A DNA stretch of 64,000 nt. Source: Pedobacter sp. D749. Lineage in GTDB: Bacteria; Bacteroidota; Bacteroidia; Sphingobacteriales; Sphingobacteriaceae. This document shows positions 45,441 through 54,040 of this stretch, one piece after another. The notes below the pieces were generated by a model. The model ran no database searches and was not told the DNA's origin. It saw only the letters and a program-made list of their open reading frames with translations. Each line of letters opens with the position of its first letter. Position 1 is the stretch's first letter. The stretch lies in NCBI RefSeq assembly GCF_019317285.1, contig NZ_CP079218.1, positions 682,001 to 746,000 on the forward strand, read 5' to 3'. Both the position numbers and the translations under genes were made by a program.

Positions 45441-45692
45441 TCATTTAATTTCCCATTCATCTCTTAAATCACTCTGCCATTTAGATGGATCTTTAATATC
45501 CTTAAACATTAAATTGCCTTCAGTATTGTCAATTGCTTTTTTTAATTTCTGATAAGATCCCCTAGGCTCCTCAACCATATTGGGCTGATGGGTTTTGATA
45601 TCAACATCTTCTACAAAAGATAATGCCTTAAGCATCTTTTCAAGAAGTGCAGCATTTTGTTCGTTATCTACTTGTACTGTGATAGTTGTCAT
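45441..45692 (-). CDS. Small antitoxin-like protein
   Basis: 83 residues. An N-terminal beta-helix-beta pattern (TTITVQVDNEQNAALLEKMLKALSFVEDVDI) and an acidic, Trp-containing tail (FKDIKDPSKWQSDLRDEWEIK) resemble the antitoxin-like proteins that precede toxin genes in Bacteroidota. No toxin gene follows on this strand before the SDR gene, so it would be an orphan. It lies 31 bp after the aromatic amino acid hydroxylase stop. The assignment rests on pattern alone. Confidence 0.6.
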   Translation of the reverse strand: MTTITVQVDNEQNAALLEKMLKALSFVEDVDIKTHQPNMVEEPRGSYQKLKKAIDNTEGNLMFKDIKDPSKWQSDLRDEWEIK

Positions 45693-45723
45693 AACGTAAA
45701 GTTAATGAAATTAAAGCGATTAA

Positions 45724-47505
45724 TCAATCTTCCACAAGGAGCTGACTAACAGGATTTTTAATCACATGTAAGCCATCATTAATCAGTTTGGTATGGTCTA
45801 ACTCTTTACCCGCTTTAATTTCAAGATATACCTGAATTTCCTTTTCCAGCTGATGGTAAATCTTTTTATGGTAAATAATCTCCAGAATTTCCAAGGCGCA
45901 AAGCCAATCCTGCCTATGGTTTGTTTTTAGCTGTAAGAAAATTTCGCCTAGCTGATCAAGGTTTTCACCACTTTCCCTAATCTCTCTAACCGTTTGGTAT
46001 AAGCTGTGTAGTTTTAAGGTTTTATCGTCGTAAGTAATGTGATGCGTTTTCTCCGTGCTAATTAACGTAATCTCCTCGTAAGCATCTTTGTCGGCAGCAC
46101 CATTAAAAACTGAAACGATGCTTTCGCCTATGGCCATATCATAAATTCCCCATTCTGGTTTAAATAAAATATTCCCATTACGTTCTGTAACCGTACAATC
46201 GTTAAAGGCTATTAAAATCAACTTACCCTTTTCGGTAATAATATCTTTAACTATTCCTACAACTTTAATTCCGCTTTCAAACGTAAGTTCAGTTTTCTCC
46301 CCTTTGATGATTTTTAAAGATTGTAGTTCTAATGGACTATAATCCTCAAATGGTTTTTCTGCTCCTTTTAAACGGCCAACCGGCGACGAAAAACCATCAG
46401 CATGGTAATCTTTTCCATGGCCATTTAATTGTTTTCCGTTAAACGCCAATGCCGAAGCACCAGTTGTTTTAATAAAAGTTACCTCATCTTTTGTGCCAAC
46501 ACCTATATCCGTAAATACACCACTTACCTGTAAGCCTGAACTATAAACAGCTGTGGCTACGTTTTTACAGGCAATTGCTTTCATAATACTTTCTGTTCCA
46601 CCTTTCCTAAAGGCCATGGTATTGGCAAAAGTTTCCAAAACATCAATCAGATTTTGGAATGTTTCGGTTACAAAAAGCTGCGGTTGTGGTTTGGTAATGT
46701 CGTAGGCATAATTAATCGTATCAATGTTGTACCAAAGTTTTGCTACATCATTTTGCATGCAGGTTGCACTTTCGCCGATAGAGGAAAGCAAACCCGCGCC
46801 ATAAATTTTTGGATTTTCTAACGTACCAATCAAACCATATTCAACCGTCCACCAGTGCAAGCGACCAAGTAAAGCCATTTCAGAAGGCTCGCCCATATTT
46901 TCACTAATGTAGCGCAATTCTTTTTCTGCCCTGGCAATGGCAAATTCATCAGCATTTACAGCTTCTTTCAAAATCGATAACTTCCTGATGGCTTCGTAAA
47001 GTTCAAAATCTTTCGCCGAAAACATGGCTTTTGCACCAATCGAACCAAAATAGCTTAAATAATTATTGTAGTCGGTATCGGCAATAATAGGTGCATGACC
47101 AGCACTTTCATGTATAATATCTGGTGCCGGTGTATATTCAATGTGATTAATCTGGCGGATATCTGCAGCAATTACCAGTACCCTATAGGCCTGATATTCC
47201 ATAAAAGCAGCTGGCGGAATAAAACCATCAACAGTTACGGCGCCCCAACCAATCTTACCCAGATTATCGTTCATGGTTTGCAGGTCGGGAATGTGCTCAA
47301 TACTTAAACCTGCTCGCTGTAAGCCTTTAATATAAGGGTAATAAGCTACGTTTTTAAGATAACTGTAATTCTGGCGCATTACATAACGCCATACCGCTTG
47401 ATCGATTGGTGTGTATTTTTCGTAATTCTGGTCAACAATAAATTGTTTTAAATGATTGGGCAATTTTGCTACCTGCGCATTATTAAAATCATTAAAATGG
47501 CTCAT
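45724..47505 (-). CDS. Aromatic amino acid hydroxylase (phenylalanine 4-monooxygenase type), long form
   Basis: 593 residues, about twice the length of proteobacterial PhhA. The catalytic half (about 20-310) has the iron site in PAPDIIHESAGHAPII (His132, His137), the MGEPSEMALLGRLHWWTVEYGLIG block with the third acidic ligand, and GAGLLSSIGESATCM. The second half (about 320-593) contains beta-rich and helical segments of no recognised domain. Expected reaction: phenylalanine to tyrosine with tetrahydropterin and O2, feeding HppD and HmgA. The HESAGH variant and long C-terminus belong to a distinct bacterial branch. Confidence 0.87.
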   Translation of the reverse strand: MSHFNDFNNAQVAKLPNHLKQFIVDQNYEKYTPIDQAVWRYVMRQNYSYLKNVAYYPYIKGLQRAGLSIEHIPDLQTMNDNLGKIGWGAVTVDGFIPPAAFMEYQAYRVLVIAADIRQINHIEYTPAPDIIHESAGHAPIIADTDYNNYLSYFGSIGAKAMFSAKDFELYEAIRKLSILKEAVNADEFAIARAEKELRYISENMGEPSEMALLGRLHWWTVEYGLIGTLENPKIYGAGLLSSIGESATCMQNDVAKLWYNIDTINYAYDITKPQPQLFVTETFQNLIDVLETFANTMAFRKGGTESIMKAIACKNVATAVYSSGLQVSGVFTDIGVGTKDEVTFIKTTGASALAFNGKQLNGHGKDYHADGFSSPVGRLKGAEKPFEDYSPLELQSLKIIKGEKTELTFESGIKVVGIVKDIITEKGKLILIAFNDCTVTERNGNILFKPEWGIYDMAIGESIVSVFNGAADKDAYEEITLISTEKTHHITYDDKTLKLHSLYQTVREIRESGENLDQLGEIFLQLKTNHRQDWLCALEILEIIYHKKIYHQLEKEIQVYLEIKAGKELDHTKLINDGLHVIKNPVSQLLVED

Positions 47506-47637
47506 GGTTATTTATGAAATAAGTTGGTCGGCAGCTAAGTTAGGATGTTGTTTTTATCTTATCAAGAAAGCGGCTGCATAAATTAACAGGTTAACGTAAT
47601 AAAGGTTTCGGGTGGTTAAAATGATGGATTAATAATT

Positions 47638-47986
47638 AGGAAAGGTGCTTTAGCATTTTATTGGGAGGCTCCGGTCGGGCTGTTCGCTATATCCCCGATG
47701 AAGGATCGGGGGATACCGCTTCCATCCCGTTTAAATACGAAGGCTTGTGTTGATGAAGCTGGTTTTTTCCACAAAAACGAAAATAGAAGTACTATTTTGG
47801 CCACCTAAACCCGACTGGTGCGTAAAGCCCGAAACGAGGTACGAGTGAGGACTTGAAGCGAAGGCGGGACTGAAGAAACCCAAATGCTTGTGGAACTGCT
47901 TTCCAAAAAGAAACAAGATTAATAATTTGGAAAGGTGCTGTACCATTTTATCGGGAGGCTCCGGCCGGACTGTTCGCTATATCCGT
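47638..47986. repeat. CCACCTAAACCCGA-type element with flanking direct repeats
   Basis: About 55 bp starting GGAAAGGTGCTTTAGCATTT at 47640 recur, slightly diverged, at about 47931-47986, both ending CTGTTCGCTATATCC. Between them are CCCGATGAAGGATCGGGG and CCACCTAAACCCGACTGG, then AAGGCGGGACTG. No gene is seen in 47506-47996. Confidence 0.65.
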
Positions 47987-47996
47987 GGAAAAATAA

Positions 47997-48509
47997 TTAT
48001 TGATCCTTCTTCCCATTTTTATCCCCAATTTTTTTTACACTAAATGTAAAGTAATGCTGGTAGAGGTAGCTGAAAAGCGCCATTAAGACTGAAACCAGTA
48101 TTCTCGAAAGCATTGCCAAAGTTGGGTAATCTCTCAAAAGTTCCAGCAAAAACTTCAATAAAACATAGTTTGCCAGTATGTTTATAAACTGGAGGTTTAA
48201 AAACCTGAAAAGCTGAACCCTTCCTTTTAATTCACTATGTGTAAATATAACGTATTTATTAAGTAAAAAACTGGTTGGGATAGCAATGATATAATCAACT
48301 AATAATGAGGCCGTTTCTCTTTGCAATACGATTACTCCAAAGTTTACCTCCTCAGTTTTAAAGATGAAAAAGTAAGCAAAATAATAACTTAAAATTCCCA
48401 ATAATAAAGTGCCACCACCAGTAGCCAGATACCTGAAATTATGTAAAGAAATAAATTTTTTAAATGGAGGATGAAAAAAATCTATGACGGCTAAAATGGC
48501 GTTACGCAT
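47997..48509 (-). CDS. GtrA-family membrane protein
   Basis: 170 residues with four hydrophobic segments (about 26-50, 70-88, 100-120, 130-152). The pattern FRYLATGGGTLLLGILSYYFAYFF and IIAIPTSFLLNKYVIFTHSELKGRVQLFRFL fits the GtrA family, whose members flip or hold lipid-linked sugars for wall or polysaccharide glycosylation. No glycosyltransferase gene lies next to it here. C-terminus is short and basic. Confidence 0.83.
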   Translation of the reverse strand: MRNAILAVIDFFHPPFKKFISLHNFRYLATGGGTLLLGILSYYFAYFFIFKTEEVNFGVIVLQRETASLLVDYIIAIPTSFLLNKYVIFTHSELKGRVQLFRFLNLQFINILANYVLLKFLLELLRDYPTLAMLSRILVSVLMALFSYLYQHYFTFSVKKIGDKNGKKDQ

Positions 48510-48591
48510 TACTTAAAATTGTTCGTTGTTATTTTTGGTCGCAATTTACAATTAATTTTTATTGCTATGGTAATAAGATCATTTAAGCCTT

Positions 48592-49281
48592 TTATTGATT
48601 ATTGGTGTAATAGGCCGGTTGTGCTACAAAATCAATAACGGCACACCAGGTATAAGAGGGATGTGGCTGAATGCTCACGCCAACAGTATTCAGTTTGTAT
48701 TTCTGATCGAGCAAATTAAACCGGTGACCAAGCGAAGGCACACCACAATCTAACAGTAAATGGCAAACAATATCCAAACTGTTCGAGTAACCAAAATCGA
48801 TATTTTCGCTCATGGCCTTATTGGGGAAATAGGTGGATAAACGTTTCGAAAACTTATCGCCGTTGCTGCTTTCGTGTGTATCTAAATTATTCCTGTTTAG
48901 ATCTTGTGCATGGCTACGGCTTAAAGAGGTCAGCTTATCGTTTGGGTAAAATACCGGAAGATTTTTTATTCCCCTTAAATGCTTTAATAAAGAAGTATAA
49001 TAGCTATTGTTACGGGTAATCCGCAGTTCATTATAGTTTCTATATTGCTTTACTTTGGCGTTATAGTTGTTAATATAATCTTCTAAAAACGTGTAATAAA
49101 ATTTTTCGCCATCAATGCGGATCAGGTTCATATACATCACCACATTTTTCTCTTCGTTGGTTAAATAAGAAGCATTCGCTGCGGTATTGGCCCTGCGGAA
49201 CTCCGCATCTGTCCATTTTTGAGCGTTTGCACCGGTAACAAAAATTAACAGTAAAAGGGTAGGTAGAAGTAGTTTAAGCAT
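48592..49281 (-). CDS. Secreted CAP-domain (SCP/PR-1-like) protein
   Basis: 229 residues. Signal peptide MLKLLLPTLLLLIFVTGANAQ, a helical N-terminal extension (about 22-105), then the CAP domain: LTSLSRSHAQDLNRNNLDTHES (about 117-138), MSENIDFGYSNSLDIVCHLLLDCGVPSLGHRFNLLD and GVSIQPHPSYTWCAVIDF. His residues in the two halves match CAP-cavity positions. Acts outside the cytosol; function of bacterial CAP proteins is mostly unknown. Monocistronic. Confidence 0.85.
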   Translation of the reverse strand: MLKLLLPTLLLLIFVTGANAQKWTDAEFRRANTAANASYLTNEEKNVVMYMNLIRIDGEKFYYTFLEDYINNYNAKVKQYRNYNELRITRNNSYYTSLLKHLRGIKNLPVFYPNDKLTSLSRSHAQDLNRNNLDTHESSNGDKFSKRLSTYFPNKAMSENIDFGYSNSLDIVCHLLLDCGVPSLGHRFNLLDQKYKLNTVGVSIQPHPSYTWCAVIDFVAQPAYYTNNQ

Positions 49282-49394
49282 CTGATGGTTTTCATGGATA
49301 ACGCCTTTTGATGCAGATTATTTTCTGGTTGTAGATTTGGATAGTGTTTAGCGTATGGCGTTTTGCGGTTAGCGTTGACGAGCTACCAAAAAAG

Positions 49395-49458
49395 ATAACC
49401 ACCAAGGAACTAAGAACACAAGAAATTAATCTTTCTGCCTTCGTGTCCTAGTGGTTAA
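49395..49458. repeat. AACCAC...GTGGTT palindromic element
   Basis: ATAACCACCAAGGAACTAAG is loosely mirrored by CTTCGTGTCCTAGTGGTTA. Degenerate relative of the CACAGAT double palindromes. Confidence 0.5.
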
Positions 49459-49472
49459 AAAGCACGAATGGT

Positions 49473-50237
49473 TTATAAGAACATCCCGCCAGATGCTTCA
49501 ATGCGCTGTGCATTAATCCATCTTGCATCTTCAGTACATAAAAATGCTACTACACCGCCAATATCGTCTGGTAAGCCTACACGACCCAAGGCTGTGTTGG
49601 AAGCGATTCCGGCATTGAGCTGGTCGTTATCGCGTACCATGCCACCACCAAAATCGGTTTCAATGGCGCCCGGAGCAATAATGTTAGATCTGATTCCTCT
49701 TGCACCCAATTCTTTAGCCTGATATTTTGTTAAGGTTTCCATGGCACCTTTCATCGATGCATAGGCCGCATAACCTGGGGTTGCAAAACGCGCCAATCCG
49801 GATGAAACATTAATGATTCCGCTACCATCATTTAATAGCGGCAAAGCCTTTTGGGTTAAAAAGAATGCTCCTTTATAATGGATGTTTACCAAGGCATCAA
49901 ATTGTTCCTCTGTAGTATCAGCAAATGAAGCGTGAATTCCAATACCGGCATTGTTGATCAGGAAATCGAATTTTTCTGCATTAAAAACAGATTTTAGTAT
50001 GCTTTTAACTTCTGTAAAAAAAGCCTCAAAAGTTTTAGAATCGCCAACATTTAACTGTATTGCTGCTGCTGGCAAACCCAGCGCTTTTATTTCATTTACG
50101 GTATCTTCTGCTTCCTCTTTTTTCGATTGATAGGTAACAATTACACCAATTCCTTTTGCGGCAATTTTTAATGCAGCGTTTTTTCCCAGTCCGCGGCTAC
50201 CACCGGTTACCAAGGCAATTTTATTTTGTGTTTCCAT
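49473..50237 (-). CDS. Short-chain dehydrogenase/reductase, AraC-linked
   Basis: 254 residues. SDR motifs: VTGGSRGLGKNAALKIA (residues 9-25), NNAGIGIHASF (about 93), catalytic Ser in IINVSSGLARF and Tyr-x3-Lys in YAAYASMKGAME (about 157-165); C-terminus ARWINAQRIEASGGMFL is typical of FabG-like members. Substrate unknown. The small AraC-type gene ends 86 bp upstream on the same strand, and the gap holds a promoter (50257-50264) and three 21-bp repeats that look like AraC operators, so regulation by that protein is likely. Confidence 0.9.
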   Translation of the reverse strand: METQNKIALVTGGSRGLGKNAALKIAAKGIGVIVTYQSKKEEAEDTVNEIKALGLPAAAIQLNVGDSKTFEAFFTEVKSILKSVFNAEKFDFLINNAGIGIHASFADTTEEQFDALVNIHYKGAFFLTQKALPLLNDGSGIINVSSGLARFATPGYAAYASMKGAMETLTKYQAKELGARGIRSNIIAPGAIETDFGGGMVRDNDQLNAGIASNTALGRVGLPDDIGGVVAFLCTEDARWINAQRIEASGGMFL

Positions 50238-50256
50238 TTTCTTTTAATTTGTTAAA

Positions 50257-50264
50257 CAAAATTA
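50257..50264 (-). promoter_or_regulatory. Predicted -7 box of the AraC-linked SDR gene
   Basis: On the reverse strand TAATTTTG (50264-50257), an exact TAnnTTTG match, 19 bp before the ATG. The -33 position falls inside the first of the 21-bp repeats and has no TTTG, which fits a promoter that needs an activator. An imperfect palindrome (TTTAATTTGTT/CAAAATTAAA) overlaps it. Confidence 0.6.
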
Positions 50265-50278
50265 AATGGAAATCGGCT

Positions 50279-50341
50279 GTAAAAATGGTGACAGCTTAAG
50301 TAAAAATGGTGACTGTTTAAGTTTTATATGGTGACAATTTC
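50279..50341 (-). promoter_or_regulatory. Three 21-bp direct repeats, probable AraC-family operators
   Basis: Plus-strand GTAAAAATGGTGACAGCTTA (50279-) is followed exactly 21 bp later by GTAAAAATGGTGACTGTTTA (50300-), 19 of 21 bases equal, and 21 bp later by a weaker copy with ATGGTGACAATTT (50321-50341) that overlaps the stop of the AraC gene. The common core is ATGGTGAC. Spacing of two helical turns puts all copies on one DNA face. Confidence 0.65.
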
Positions 50342-50731
50342 CTTATTGGTAGCTAAAGACTCGAAATAAGTCTGCCGATATTGTTTTGGTGTTTGGCCAG
50401 CGAAGTGTTTAAAAAACTTGGTAAAGTTAGATGGATCGTAAGTTAGTGTCCTTGCAATTTCGGCAATAGGCATACTTACATTCTGTAACATTGATTTCGA
50501 AATTTCCATTAAACGCTCTTCGAAAAAGAAACATGGCGAATGTCCGGTAGCGGCTTTAATCGTGTTACTTAAATGAGTAGGGTGTACATGGATTAAATCG
50601 GCAAAATCTCTTACTTCAAACATTTCTGTAGCACGGCCAGATACGATGTCGTCCAGGTGTTTATCTAATTCTTTTAAATAATCTGCCGCAATTTCATGTC
50701 GACGGGCAAAAAACTTCTGTGGAATTTTCAT
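50324..50731 (-). CDS. Short AraC-type DNA-binding regulator
   Basis: 135 residues: only the C-terminal AraC DNA-binding region plus a short helical lead. First HTH VRDFADLIHVHPTHLSNTIKAATGHSPCFFFEERLMEISKSML (about 39-80), second IAEIARTLTYDPSNFTKFFKHFAGQTPKQYRQ (about 88-120). No sensor domain is present, so activity may be controlled by level or by another partner. ATG at 50731 follows no longer in-frame extension. Its last codons lie in the third operator-like repeat. Confidence 0.87.
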   Translation of the reverse strand: MKIPQKFFARRHEIAADYLKELDKHLDDIVSGRATEMFEVRDFADLIHVHPTHLSNTIKAATGHSPCFFFEERLMEISKSMLQNVSMPIAEIARTLTYDPSNFTKFFKHFAGQTPKQYRQTYFESLATNKEIVTI

Positions 50732-50872
50732 ATTAAAGCGATTGCTGGTTAAACAAATGTAATATCCGGATAAATGAATATGAAATCTAAAAGTTATTTG
50801 TGACCGAAGAATTATTAAATGTAAAAACCATTGATTTTTAGATCAACAGCTTTAGATTTTAAAAGTTAATAC

Positions 50873-51739
50873 TTATTTTTTGCTAAATGGTAGATCAAAA
50901 GTACCATCTGTAACCGTTACTGATGTATTAATCGTTGTATTTTCATTTAGGGCATTAAATGAAAATGTCCCTTTTAATTTATCCCCAGCTTCACTTGTAA
51001 TCACCAAAGTACCACTTGTAGACGTAAATGAGCCTGTAGGTGTTTGGTCCTTCATATAAGATCCAATTCCCTCGGTTGCGAGATCATATGTGCCAATTCC
51101 TCTATAATCTATTACGGAAAGAATCATTTGTTTATCACCATTTGTAGTTGCAATCGTAAGTAAATTCCCAATAATTGGAGTGTTGATTGATATTGCTTCA
51201 CCAGTAAAACCAATTGTGGTGCCATCTACCTTTGCACTTAAATTATTAGTGCTGTTATTGGTTTCTGGCAATTTAACCGGAACCAAACTGATCATAAATT
51301 GACCATCGCTAATGGTTTTGCTTGTTGAAGTGGATTGATTTTGTGCTTTAAACTCAAAACTGCCCTTGATGTATTTGTTTGCTAAATAACTGGTTATCTT
51401 TATTGTTCCTTGTGTATTGCCAATGTAGGTATCTTGTAATCCGGATATATCCAAAAGGTAAGTCGCCGTGTTATTATCCGATAAATTATAGGCGCCAACA
51501 CCTTTAAAATCGCTGATCATTAAACTAAAGCCAGTAGTAGTTCCTTTTTTACCCGAGATTTGGACACTTATTTGTCCATCTACATCATAAACCTGGGCAG
51601 TAGCTAATGTACATTGCAATAAAGCACCATCAACTTTAGCACTCATAGTAGATAAATCCCATTCCTGATGATAATCAATTTCTTTTTTGCAGGAAGATGT
51701 AATTAAGAGGCATACCAGTGCCAACAGCGGTAATTTCAC
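50873..51739 (-). CDS. Lipoprotein with two DUF6252-like beta domains
   Basis: 288 residues. Lipobox LLITSSC (Cys about 17). Two homologous beta-rich halves: MSAKVDGALLQCTLATAQVYD...GTIKITSYLANKYIKGSFEFKAQN (about 32-133) and LSAKVDGTTIGFTGEAISI...GTLVITSEAGDKLKGTFSFNALN (about 168-270). The repeated xSAKVDG start and KGxFxFxAxN end suggest internal duplication and resemble DUF6252. Located in the cell envelope; function unknown. Gap 51740-51960 upstream shows no feature I can support. Confidence 0.72.
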   Translation of the reverse strand: MKLPLLALVCLLITSSCKKEIDYHQEWDLSTMSAKVDGALLQCTLATAQVYDVDGQISVQISGKKGTTTGFSLMISDFKGVGAYNLSDNNTATYLLDISGLQDTYIGNTQGTIKITSYLANKYIKGSFEFKAQNQSTSTSKTISDGQFMISLVPVKLPETNNSTNNLSAKVDGTTIGFTGEAISINTPIIGNLLTIATTNGDKQMILSVIDYRGIGTYDLATEGIGSYMKDQTPTGSFTSTSGTLVITSEAGDKLKGTFSFNALNENTTINTSVTVTDGTFDLPFSKK

Positions 51740-51966
51740 GAGCGTTAATTTTTTTTGGTAAATTAATATGCTAAGATAAAGAATTTAGTTAGCTCTAATG
51801 AAAAGGTATGCAGCTTTTAACATATTTCTGATCATTAAAGTAATGCCCAAACGATTATCGGCTTCAGAATCTATTAGATGATATATCTCATAATTTCTGG
51901 CAGCTATCTTAGCGATTGATTCGGTAAAAGTTTATTGTATTGTTCGCCTAAATCCATCTTTTATAC

Positions 51967-51998
51967 ACAAAAAAGTCGCAGGGGTTAACCTGCGACTT
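51967..51998 (-). terminator. Intrinsic terminator of glyS
   Basis: On the reverse strand AAGTCGCAGG pairs with CCTGCGACTT around a 6-nt loop, followed by six T. It lies beyond a palindromic element that separates it from the glyS stop. Confidence 0.8.
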
Positions 51999-52009
51999 GA
52001 TAAAACGGT

Positions 52010-52083
52010 CGTCATCTCGACTGAAGCATCGCGGATTGGAGAGATCTATCTCTCGGCTTCGTTGCTCTCCGCTCGAGATGACG
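52010..52083. repeat. CGTCAT-ended palindromic element (GAGATCTATC class)
   Basis: Starts CGTCATCTCGACTGAAGC, holds TGGAGAGATCTATCTC, ends CTCTCCGCTCGAGATGACG. It follows the glyS stop by 10 bp. Confidence 0.82.
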
Positions 52084-52092
52084 GATTATAAT

Positions 52093-53736
52093 TTATGCCA
52101 ACAATGTCTTCCAACTGGTAGCCTTACCTATGATGCCAGCTAAATCGGCAATGGCTACACGCTCTTGTTCCATGCTATCGCGGTGGCGGATCGTAACGGT
52201 ATTATCCTCTAAACTTTGGTGGTCAACCGTGATACAGAAAGGCGTACCAACAGCATCCTGACGGCGGTAACGTTTACCAATCGCATCTTTCTCTTCGTAA
52301 ATACAGTTGAAATCGAATTTCAGTTCATCCATAATTTCGCGAGCTTTCTCCGGCAGACCATCTTTTTTGGTCAATGGGAAAATGGCTACTTTGTATGGTG
52401 CCAAGGCAGGGTGTAAACGCAATAAAGTACGGCTATCCTGTTTATCTTCTGTGCTTAAATCCTGCTCTTCAAAAGCATTAATCATGGTTAACAGGAACAT
52501 GCGGTCTAAACCGATCGAGGTTTCGATTACATAAGGAATGTAATTGCCATAAGGTTTACCTTCTTCATTCAAATCGTTATCAAAATACTGCATTTTCTTA
52601 CCAGAAAACTCTTGGTGTTGCTTTAAATCGAAATCGGTACGGCTGTGGATTCCTTCAACCTCTTTAAATCCGAAAGGGAATTCGAATTCAATATCCGTTG
52701 CTGCATTAGCATAGTGCGCCAGTTTCACATGGTCATGGTAACGGTATTTTTCAGGATCGGTACCTAAAGCTTTATGCCATTTTAAACGTGCTTCTTTCCA
52801 ATATTCGAACCATTTTGTGTCTTCACCAGGGCGAACAAAAAACTGCATTTCCATTTGCTCAAACTCACGCATACGCATAATAAACTGACGGGCAATTACC
52901 TCATTTCTGAAAGCTTTACCAATCTGCGCAATACCGAAAGGAATTTTCATCCTTCCTGACTTTTGAACGTTCAGAAAGTTAACAAAAATACCCTGAGCGG
53001 TCTCCGGACGAAGATAAACTTCATCGCTACCTTCAGCCATGGCTCCAAACTGTGTGCTGAACATCAGGTTAAACTGACGTACATCTGTCCAGTTTGAAGT
53101 TTTAGAAATCGGGCAGATTACCTTATAATCAACAATTAAATCTTTTAGCTGTGCTAAGTTTTCAGATTTAAGTGCAAGGTTCATTTCTACTTCAAGCGCT
53201 AAACCTTTTTTTACAAATCTCCAGCTTGCCTCATCAACAAATGGATATTTTGCATTGTCTAAAATAGTCGCCTCATCTTTAAAACTTGGAATCCAGGCGG
53301 CTTGCCCTTCATCACTTAAACCCAATATCTCTTGTTGAAACTCCTCAAATCCGGCTTTGTTTTCTGCACTGAAATTGGCTAATTCCGAATATAATTCGTC
53401 AATTTTATTCTCTAATAACTGATCGGCACGATAACGCTTTTTTGAATCCTTGTTGTCAATCATCGGGTCGTTAAAACCATCAACGTGTCCGCTGGCTTTC
53501 CAAACCTTAGGGTGCATAAAAATTGCAGAGTCGATCCCCACAATGTTTTCGTGCATCTGCACCATGGCTTTCCACCAGTAGGTTTTAATGTTGTTTTTTA
53601 ATTCGGCACCCAACTGGCCATAATCGTAAACAGCACTTAAGCCATCATATATTTCGCTGCTCTGGAATACAAAACCGTATTCTTTAGCGTGTGATATTAC
53701 ATTTTTAAATTGTTCGTCGTTATTCTTTTGAGCCAT
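52093..53736 (-). CDS. glyS: Glycyl-tRNA synthetase (single-chain, class II)
   Basis: 547 residues. Single-chain GlyRS: VISHAKEYGFVFQSSEIYDGLSAVYDYGQLG (about 13-43), class II motif 2 FRNEVIARQFIMRMREFEQMEMQFF (about 272-296), the glycine-binding LRPETAQGIFVNF (about 232-244), motif 3 ETSIGLDRMFLL (about 402-413), and the anticodon-binding domain after about 440. It charges tRNA-Gly. It is slightly longer than usual because of an inserted stretch in the first 200 residues. A promoter box lies 7 bp before the ATG. Monocistronic. Confidence 0.94.
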   Translation of the reverse strand: MAQKNNDEQFKNVISHAKEYGFVFQSSEIYDGLSAVYDYGQLGAELKNNIKTYWWKAMVQMHENIVGIDSAIFMHPKVWKASGHVDGFNDPMIDNKDSKKRYRADQLLENKIDELYSELANFSAENKAGFEEFQQEILGLSDEGQAAWIPSFKDEATILDNAKYPFVDEASWRFVKKGLALEVEMNLALKSENLAQLKDLIVDYKVICPISKTSNWTDVRQFNLMFSTQFGAMAEGSDEVYLRPETAQGIFVNFLNVQKSGRMKIPFGIAQIGKAFRNEVIARQFIMRMREFEQMEMQFFVRPGEDTKWFEYWKEARLKWHKALGTDPEKYRYHDHVKLAHYANAATDIEFEFPFGFKEVEGIHSRTDFDLKQHQEFSGKKMQYFDNDLNEEGKPYGNYIPYVIETSIGLDRMFLLTMINAFEEQDLSTEDKQDSRTLLRLHPALAPYKVAIFPLTKKDGLPEKAREIMDELKFDFNCIYEEKDAIGKRYRRQDAVGTPFCITVDHQSLEDNTVTIRHRDSMEQERVAIADLAGIIGKATSWKTLLA

Positions 53737-53743
53737 AATGCAG

Positions 53744-53751
53744 CAAAGATA
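53744..53751 (-). promoter_or_regulatory. Predicted -7 box of glyS
   Basis: TATCTTTG on the reverse strand matches TAnnTTTG and ends 7 bp before the start codon, implying a leaderless or near-leaderless mRNA. Upstream (53753-53790) is a TAAAAGG-type simple repeat. Confidence 0.5.
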
Positions 53752-53935
53752 ATAAATAAGGTAAAAGGTAAGAGGTAAAAGGTAAAAGGTTTTTGATCAA
53801 GCTAAAAAGGGCTACAAATTTGAGAATGTTGGCGTTTAATTCAGGTGTCCTTAGGTGACTAAGGTGGTTAGGTGAGGCAGAGGTTTTAAAGATATAAGAC
53901 TGAAGGTTTTTTATAAACATAAAAACCAACACTAT

Positions 53936-53957
53936 CGTCATGCTGAATTTATTTCAG
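53936..53957. repeat. Left half of a CGTCATGCTGAAT palindromic element
   Basis: Matches the left arm of the 45342 element; the expected right arm is absent. It lies 17 bp from the left end of the insertion sequence. Confidence 0.65.
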
Positions 53958-54040
53958 TGGAATTGCAATAGTCTACTGGAGATTTTTTTTTGTCATATTA
54001 TTTTTATTGAGAAGCATTACTTTAGATATTTTTCTTTCTT

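Noticed and set aside
47731..47946. 71-codon reverse frame between the hydroxylase and GtrA genes
   Set aside because: It lies within repeat sequence and has no recognisable content; the same holds for 41557-41760 and 20105-20293.
53757..53790. TAAAAGG simple repeat as a minisatellite or CRISPR-like array
   Set aside because: Only four or five degenerate units with no spacers; simple low-complexity DNA.
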